Positions 31,770-35,589 of a stretch of DNA of 35,589 nucleotides are shown piece after piece (the first letter of the stretch is position 1; every line of letters begins with the position of its first letter). Location of the stretch: positions 1 to 35,589 of the forward strand of contig JAILIV010000037.1 of assembly GCA_024695105.1 (NCBI GenBank), in the 5' to 3' direction. The DNA is from Bacilli bacterium (GTDB lineage Bacteria > Bacillota_I > Bacilli_A > RFN20 > CAG-826). The position numbers were made by a program, and so were the translations under genes. The notes under the pieces were generated by a model. That model saw only the letters and a program-made list of their open reading frames with translations, ran no database searches and was not told the DNA's origin.

Positions 31770-32266
31770 CGGGCGACTATATCGACCTGACTCCCTGTTT
31801 CGCCCTTCAAGAAGAACTCGACGCGGAGATCGCCTTAGCCCACGGCGTGGACTATGACTCGACCTTCACGCGTCGGGTTTTGGCCTTGTTGGTGGAACTG
31901 GGCGAGTTCGCGAACGAGACCCGTTGTTTTAAGTACTGGTCTTTCAAGGAACCCTCTCCTAAGGAGAAGATCCTAGACGAGTACGCCGATGGATTGCATT
32001 TCTTGCTGAGCCTTGGCATCCCCCTGGGGGTAAGGGAATACCGCCATTACTTCCGCGTGGACATCAAGGACCTAAGCGAGGCCATCGTGCGCGTCTATGA
32101 CGACGTCAGCAAACTCCACGACGAATACACCGTGGAACGCTACGCGAAGGCTTTCGGCGACTACCTTAACATCATCCCCTTGTTCGACTTCGGGGAAGGG
32201 GAGGTCATCGACGCCTACGTGAAGAAGATGGCCGTCAACCATAAGCGGCAGAAGGATAAGTATTGA
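31766..32266 (+). CDS. Dimeric all-alpha dUTPase (MazG-like dUTP diphosphatase)
   Basis: 166 residues. The enzyme hydrolyses dUTP to dUMP and diphosphate, keeping uracil out of DNA and feeding dTMP synthesis. The metal-binding helices are visible: E-L-G-E-F-A-N-E-T-R-C-F-K-Y-W-S (about 44-59) and E-Y-A-D-G-L-H-F-L-L-S-L-G-I (about 72-85), which give the E-x-x-E and E-x-x-x-D signatures of the dUTPase_2 family found in Firmicutes and phages. The C-terminal part has the usual further helices. The ATG overlaps the glgP stop, so its synthesis is coupled to a glycogen enzyme, an unexpected partner. Confidence 0.88.
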   Translation: MTGDYIDLTPCFALQEELDAEIALAHGVDYDSTFTRRVLALLVELGEFANETRCFKYWSFKEPSPKEKILDEYADGLHFLLSLGIPLGVREYRHYFRVDIKDLSEAIVRVYDDVSKLHDEYTVERYAKAFGDYLNIIPLFDFGEGEVIDAYVKKMAVNHKRQKDKY

Positions 32267-32267
32267 G

Positions 32268-32717
32268 ATGGACATCGAATGGAGCGTCAAAAAGCGCATC
32301 GCCTTGATTGGGCTATTAACCCTGCCGATTTTCGTCATCGCCTGCTTAGCGGTGCCGATGTTCGTTTACGTCGACCCCGATACCGGCATCCATTATGGCG
32401 GATTGGTCTCTTATTTCATCCACGCCCCGTGGGGCGGGGAGAAGATCTTCTACATCGTCGCGGAAGGACTGACGCTTCTTTGCTTTGGTTTCTCCGCCTA
32501 CCGCCTCATCCGTTCGGTGCGCGCCGATCCGGATGTGGGGGATGACGAAGATCGGCATTTCGTGTTTGGCTTCGCCATTTCCGTGCTGGGCTTTGCGATA
32601 TTCGCGATGGCCTGCTTCGCCGCGAATAGCTACATCCCGATGGCGGTGGGCCTGCTAGGCGCGGGGTATGGCATCGTCTCGTTGATCGTTCATTTCCGAA
32701 AGCTCTCGAGTTTCTAA
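32268..32717 (+). CDS. Small four-helix membrane protein, function unknown
   Basis: A 149-residue integral membrane protein with four predicted helices (about 12-30, 48-71, 93-112 and 118-139). The first ends at a conserved-looking V-D-P-D-T-G-I-H-Y-G-G-L-V loop, and a loop rich in Asp and Glu lies at about 83-92. I do not recognise the family. It starts 1 base after the dUTPase stop and is the last gene before the terminator at 32733, so it belongs to the glycogen operon. Confidence 0.7.
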   Translation: MDIEWSVKKRIALIGLLTLPIFVIACLAVPMFVYVDPDTGIHYGGLVSYFIHAPWGGEKIFYIVAEGLTLLCFGFSAYRLIRSVRADPDVGDDEDRHFVFGFAISVLGFAIFAMACFAANSYIPMAVGLLGAGYGIVSLIVHFRKLSSF

Positions 32718-32729
32718 GCATCGCCAAAT

Positions 32730-32757
32730 CGAAAAGGCGCCCGCGTGGCGCCTTTCG
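32730..32757. terminator. Bidirectional terminator between the glycogen operon and the EAL gene
   Basis: AAAGGCGCC (32733-32741) and GGCGCCTTT (32747-32755) pair perfectly over 9 bases with a 5-base loop. The flanking CG pairs beyond one bulged A. A and T runs within the stem flanks let it work in both directions for the two convergent genes. Confidence 0.85.
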
Positions 32758-32771
32758 TTTGGTCCTTGGGA

Positions 32772-34955
32772 TTAGTCTTTCGGGGTTTTCTTGGCCTTCG
32801 CTTTGTTGCGTTTCTCCGCCTCGGCGACCACGTCGGGCTTGAAGTGGATCTTGCCCTCGTGGACTTGCTCTAAGATGGTCTGAAAGGACATGGGCTTGCC
32901 AAAATAGTAGCCTTGCATCCGCGAGATGCCCACGGAACGGAGGAAGGAGGCGACCTCCTCGTTTTCCACGCCTTCGGCGACGGTCTGCAGCCCAAGGGAA
33001 GAGGACATCTGGACCAAAAACTCCACAAGGGGTTTGGCCTTGGGGTTGGTGTCGATGTCCTTGAGCAACTCCATGTCGAGTTTGAGCACTTGGAAGTCGA
33101 ATTCCTTTAAGGCATTGAAATGGGAGTAGCCCGACCCGAAGTCATCGATCCACAGCTGGTAGCCGCGCTCGGCAAGGGTCGTGACGCCGGATTTGAGCGT
33201 CACCTCGTCTTCGGCCAAGGCGCTTTCGGTGATTTCGATGTGGAGGTATTCCTTGGGCACGCCATATTTGCTTAACGCCGCCTCCACCGTGCCGACGACG
33301 TCCATGAACTGGAAGTCTAGGCGCGAGAAGTTGACGGAAGTGGGAACGACGGGGAGCCCCATGTCCAGCAGCGTGCGGATATTGCGGCAGATGACGTCGA
33401 TGACCGCCGCGTCGAGGCGGTGGATCATCTGGGCGTTCTCGAGGAAAGGAACGAACGATCCCGGATAAAGGAACCCATAACGCGGGTCGTCCCAACGGGC
33501 CAAGGCCTCCACGCAGGAGATGCTTCCGTCATCCGCCCACACGATGGGTTGGTAATGGACCAGAATCCGCCCTTCTTCGGCGGCGCGGTCGACGCTGCGG
33601 ACGATGTATTGCATCAGGTGGTAACGGTTGTGCATTTCCTGGTCGTAGGTCGCGAAATGGTCGGGGCGTTCCTTCCCTTCGGTGCAGGCGTAACGGGCCT
33701 TGTCGACGCAGCGGTGGACGTCTTCGTAGGGGGAGTGGTGGACGTAACACCCGGCGCGCAGGGAGATGGCGATCTCCTTTTCCAAAGCGATGACGTCGGC
33801 GTTTGCTTGCACGAAACGCTCATAATGGCAATCCACGTAGGTGAAGACGGCAAAGCGGTCGTCGGAGATGCGACAGATGAGGGAATCCGGGAAACGCGCG
33901 GTGAGGATGTTCGCGATCTTCGTCAGCAAAACGTTGCCCGCGGCAAAGCCGTAATGGTCGTTATAGATGCGGAAGGAGCCAACGTTGAGGAAAAGATAGA
34001 CGCGCTGTTCCATCAATGCTTGGCTGCCTTGGGTTTGGTTGTGGATCTGGTCGAGGAAATGGTCGAAGGAAAGAAGGCCCGTCAAGGTGTCGATGGTGGC
34101 AAGCGCCTCCAACTTTTCCGAGCTTTCCGCATCGCGGATGCGTTGGTGGTAGATGGAGAAGCACACGACGACGAGGGAGATGAAGAAAGTGATGTAGTTG
34201 ATCGTGTCGCCTTCGGGGATCGAGCGGAAGGAGGGGTCCACGCTGGCGATGATGGCGTAGAACAAGGAGAAGGCCGTGCCCAAGATGGCGATGGAGATGA
34301 ATGGGCGCCAAATGACCAAGCACCCCACGTAGAACGCCATCATCAGGAAGGCGATGATCTGCTTGGAGGCGTGGATGTCGTATCCGGTCGGATCGGTCCA
34401 ATCGCTGTAACCCACGCGGATGCCGAAGGTCAGGCAGGCCAAAGCGAACAGGGTCACCACGGCGATGGGGACGTATGGATTGCGTTTATCGGTTTTAATG
34501 CCGATCGCCGAGAAGATGATGATGATGGCGCCAAAGGCGGCGACGGAAACATATAGGGCAATGACCAGCGTGTTCTTCAAAACGGAGGAAGAGAAGGTCT
34601 CAAAGGGAAACAAAAGACCGCTCACCAAGGCGGGAGTGGCGCAGATGAGGTTGCTGATGCACCGCGAACGGAAGGAGACCTTGCGCCGCAACGAGACGAG
34701 GGCGAAGCCAAACATCCCGACGCCTACGGAAAGCATCAGGACGAAGGGAAACGTATTGTGGAAGGTGATGGTGTGGTTGGCGGGGTCAACGAAGGCTTCG
34801 ATGACGCGGCGAAGGATCATCGCCACTTCCAGCACCACGATGATGGCGGACATATAGACGGAGGTCCGCAGGTTGGTCTCGATTAAATAATCCCGCCCAT
34901 AAGGGGTGCTGCGGGAGAATCCGAGGAAGTTGGAAAGCTTTCGGAAAAAGTTCAT
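32772..34955 (-). CDS. Membrane-bound cyclic di-GMP phosphodiesterase (degenerate GGDEF, intact EAL)
   Basis: 727 residues. Six or seven membrane helices fill about residues 30-270. A GGDEF fold follows (A-T-I-D-T-L-T-G-L-L-S-F near 285), but its signature is R-I-S-D-D-R-F-A-V-F instead of GGDEF, so cyclase activity is unlikely. The C-terminal EAL domain keeps its catalytic set: Y-Q-P-I-V, V-E-A-L-A-R-W, the N of S-V-N-F-S, E-I-T-E-S, D-D-F-G-S-G-Y-S, K-L-D, A-E-G-V-E-N and Q-G-Y-Y-F-G-K-P. It should hydrolyse c-di-GMP, perhaps allosterically tuned by the dead GGDEF. The start at 34955 has CATAAT 7 bases upstream and no Shine-Dalgarno. A 29-base imperfect palindrome lies just upstream. Confidence 0.93.
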   Translation of the reverse strand: MNFFRKLSNFLGFSRSTPYGRDYLIETNLRTSVYMSAIIVVLEVAMILRRVIEAFVDPANHTITFHNTFPFVLMLSVGVGMFGFALVSLRRKVSFRSRCISNLICATPALVSGLLFPFETFSSSVLKNTLVIALYVSVAAFGAIIIIFSAIGIKTDKRNPYVPIAVVTLFALACLTFGIRVGYSDWTDPTGYDIHASKQIIAFLMMAFYVGCLVIWRPFISIAILGTAFSLFYAIIASVDPSFRSIPEGDTINYITFFISLVVVCFSIYHQRIRDAESSEKLEALATIDTLTGLLSFDHFLDQIHNQTQGSQALMEQRVYLFLNVGSFRIYNDHYGFAAGNVLLTKIANILTARFPDSLICRISDDRFAVFTYVDCHYERFVQANADVIALEKEIAISLRAGCYVHHSPYEDVHRCVDKARYACTEGKERPDHFATYDQEMHNRYHLMQYIVRSVDRAAEEGRILVHYQPIVWADDGSISCVEALARWDDPRYGFLYPGSFVPFLENAQMIHRLDAAVIDVICRNIRTLLDMGLPVVPTSVNFSRLDFQFMDVVGTVEAALSKYGVPKEYLHIEITESALAEDEVTLKSGVTTLAERGYQLWIDDFGSGYSHFNALKEFDFQVLKLDMELLKDIDTNPKAKPLVEFLVQMSSSLGLQTVAEGVENEEVASFLRSVGISRMQGYYFGKPMSFQTILEQVHEGKIHFKPDVVAEAEKRNKAKAKKTPKD

Positions 34956-34962
34956 CGAGATA

Positions 34963-35006
34963 ATTATGCTTTGCTTTTTGCGCACGTAAAGCGCTTACAT
35001 GCGCAA
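34963..35006 (-). promoter_or_regulatory. EAL gene promoter with 29-base imperfect palindrome
   Basis: On the minus strand CATAAT (34968-34963) is the -10 and TTTACG (34990-34985) the -35, 16 bases apart. The palindrome at 34978-35006 has arms TTGCGCA and TGCGCAA and pairs at 11 of 14 positions around a central C. It covers the -35. The T-run is on the wrong side for a terminator in either direction. Confidence 0.5.
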
Positions 35007-35012
35007 ATCGCG

Positions 35013-35390
35013 TCAATCGCCATAGGGAAAGTTGGTGTAATCGACGCCATTGGCGATGTCTTCGGCCCGATTGGTACGCGCCACGCCGCGGAAGACGACC
35101 GCGATGACGATCCCCGCGACCCCGATGAAAATCTGCGGGGCGAAGAGGGAAAGAAGGGTGGTGGAGGCGACCACGCCCCCGGCCATTGACGCGCATTGGC
35201 CCGAAGGCTCCGACACGGCGGGGCAGGTGGAGGCGATATTGATGGAAAGGAGGGTCAACGCGACGATGGAGGCGATGGTGATGAGCGTCCCAAGCACGGT
35301 CAACACGATGCCTAGTGGCAAAAAGACGCGGGAGATGATGGAAAAGGTGCGCACTTTGCGCTTGTGGGTTCCGGAGTTGGAAGGTTGCAT
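35013..35390 (-). CDS. Small membrane protein, function unknown
   Basis: 125 residues with a basic start (T-H-K-R-K-V-R) and two or three hydrophobic segments (about 17-50 and 67-97). A short loop between them holds two Cys. The C-terminus is hydrophilic and ends D-Y-T-N-F-P-Y-G-D. The family is not recognised; it resembles generic DUF4190-type small membrane proteins only in layout. AGGAGG lies 7 bases before the ATG. It lies upstream of the EAL gene on the same strand, but that gene has its own likely promoter. Confidence 0.65.
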   Translation of the reverse strand: MQPSNSGTHKRKVRTFSIISRVFLPLGIVLTVLGTLITIASIVALTLLSINIASTCPAVSEPSGQCASMAGGVVASTTLLSLFAPQIFIGVAGIVIAVVFRGVARTNRAEDIANGVDYTNFPYGD

Positions 35391-35465
35391 GGACGTCCTC
35401 CTTGGTTCGTTAGGTCTATTTTATCTTCAATAAGAAGATACGCATAGGGTTTCCGCCCGGGGCTA

Positions 35466-35494
35466 TGGATAAAAAGACCCCGTTCCCGTATAAT
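35466..35494 (+). promoter_or_regulatory. Promoter of the CBS-domain gene
   Basis: TGGATA (35466-35471) and a consensus TATAAT (35489-35494) are exactly 17 bases apart. The ATG lies 10 bases after the -10, which leaves a leader of only about three bases. Confidence 0.6.
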
Positions 35495-35504
35495 GGGGGT
35501 GCCT

Positions 35505-35589
35505 ATGAATCTGCTTTCCGCCCTTATCCCCAAGTCCGAAGTGGCCACCCTGGATGGCAACGACACGCTGCGCATGGCGGTGGAGAAGA
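35505..35589 (+). CDS. Probable CBS-domain protein, N-terminal fragment (3' truncated by window edge)
   Basis: Only the first 28 residues are visible. They contain L-L-S-A-L-I-P-K-S-E-V-A-T-L-D-G and then D-T-L-R-M-A-V-E-K, the way stand-alone CBS-pair proteins of Firmicutes begin (I-P-K-x-x-V, then T-L-R-x-A-L-E-K-M). CBS pairs bind adenine nucleotides and act as sensors. The family call rests on a short stretch. A good promoter precedes it and the frame stays open to the end. Confidence 0.55.
   Translation, partial: MNLLSALIPKSEVATLDGNDTLRMAVEK

Noticed and set aside
33420-34556. 378-codon frame opposite the EAL gene
   Set aside because: Shadow frame dominated by Asp, Gly and Val; the EAL protein on the other strand is unmistakable.
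34978-35006. Terminator of the 35013-35390 gene
   Set aside because: On the minus strand the hairpin is followed by A, not T, and on the plus strand by ATCG.

Overview
The window looks like chromosome of an uncultured Bacilli-type Firmicute of fairly high G+C, probably a host-associated lineage related to Erysipelotrichia/RF39-like gut bacteria. The reasons are a DnaB/DnaI helicase-loading pair (a Bacillota speciality), a DnaE-type polymerase next to polA-mutM-coaE, an OhrR with the Bacillus-type Cys15/Tyr29/Tyr40 arrangement, a dimeric all-alpha dUTPase, and a giant InlB-repeat surface protein of the kind common in gut Firmicutes. TGA is used as a stop and TGG for Trp, so this is not the Mycoplasma code. 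The placement is inference from gene content. Genes are packed tightly. The only sizeable gaps are about 140 bases (ackA to the GTPase gene) and about 114 bases (before the last gene). No stretch over 300 bases lacks a gene, and I saw no tRNA, rRNA, CRISPR or IS element.

Left part (1-4844, + strand): the end of a TPR protein, a TfoX-N protein and a hypothetical; then a peroxide-defence pair (glutathione peroxidase and OhrR) with an OhrR-box-like operator and a terminator; then dnaB-dnaI. Next (4841-13047, - strand) come a fused mutM-coaE gene, polA, dnaE and a DUF4116 repeat protein. dnaI and mutM-coaE converge with overlapping stop codons. In Bacillus, polA-mutM-coaE-nrdR-dnaB-dnaI lie in one direction. 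Here the same neighbourhood is inverted, lacks nrdR, and two of its genes are fused.

Middle (13121-17784): a membrane-anchored alpha/beta hydrolase, a membrane family 2 glycosyltransferase, a DHH phosphoesterase (NrnA type) and acetate kinase.

The most interesting region (17865-27243) is a three-gene + strand module. It holds a zinc-ribbon P-loop GTPase resembling the 'double-GTPase' conflict families, a 884-residue partner resembling GTPase-associated GAP1 proteins but ending in three membrane helices, and a 1442-residue secreted or membrane-tethered protein. That protein has about a dozen InlB-type modules, a Hint (hedgehog/intein) autoprocessing domain and an 85-residue tail. The first two genes overlap and the third follows by 15 bases. 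The promoter spacer is exactly filled by an inverted repeat.

Right part (27268-35589): a highly codon-biased glycogen operon (glgB with a histone-H1-like basic tail, glgP, dUTPase, small membrane protein) ending in a strong terminator; then a degenerate-GGDEF/intact-EAL membrane phosphodiesterase and a small membrane protein on the - strand; then the start of a probable CBS-domain protein on the + strand.

A theme across the window is that five genes without a Shine-Dalgarno sequence (dnaB, dnaE, hydrolase, glycosyltransferase, EAL protein) have a -10-like hexamer exactly 6-7 bases before the ATG, which suggests leaderless mRNAs.
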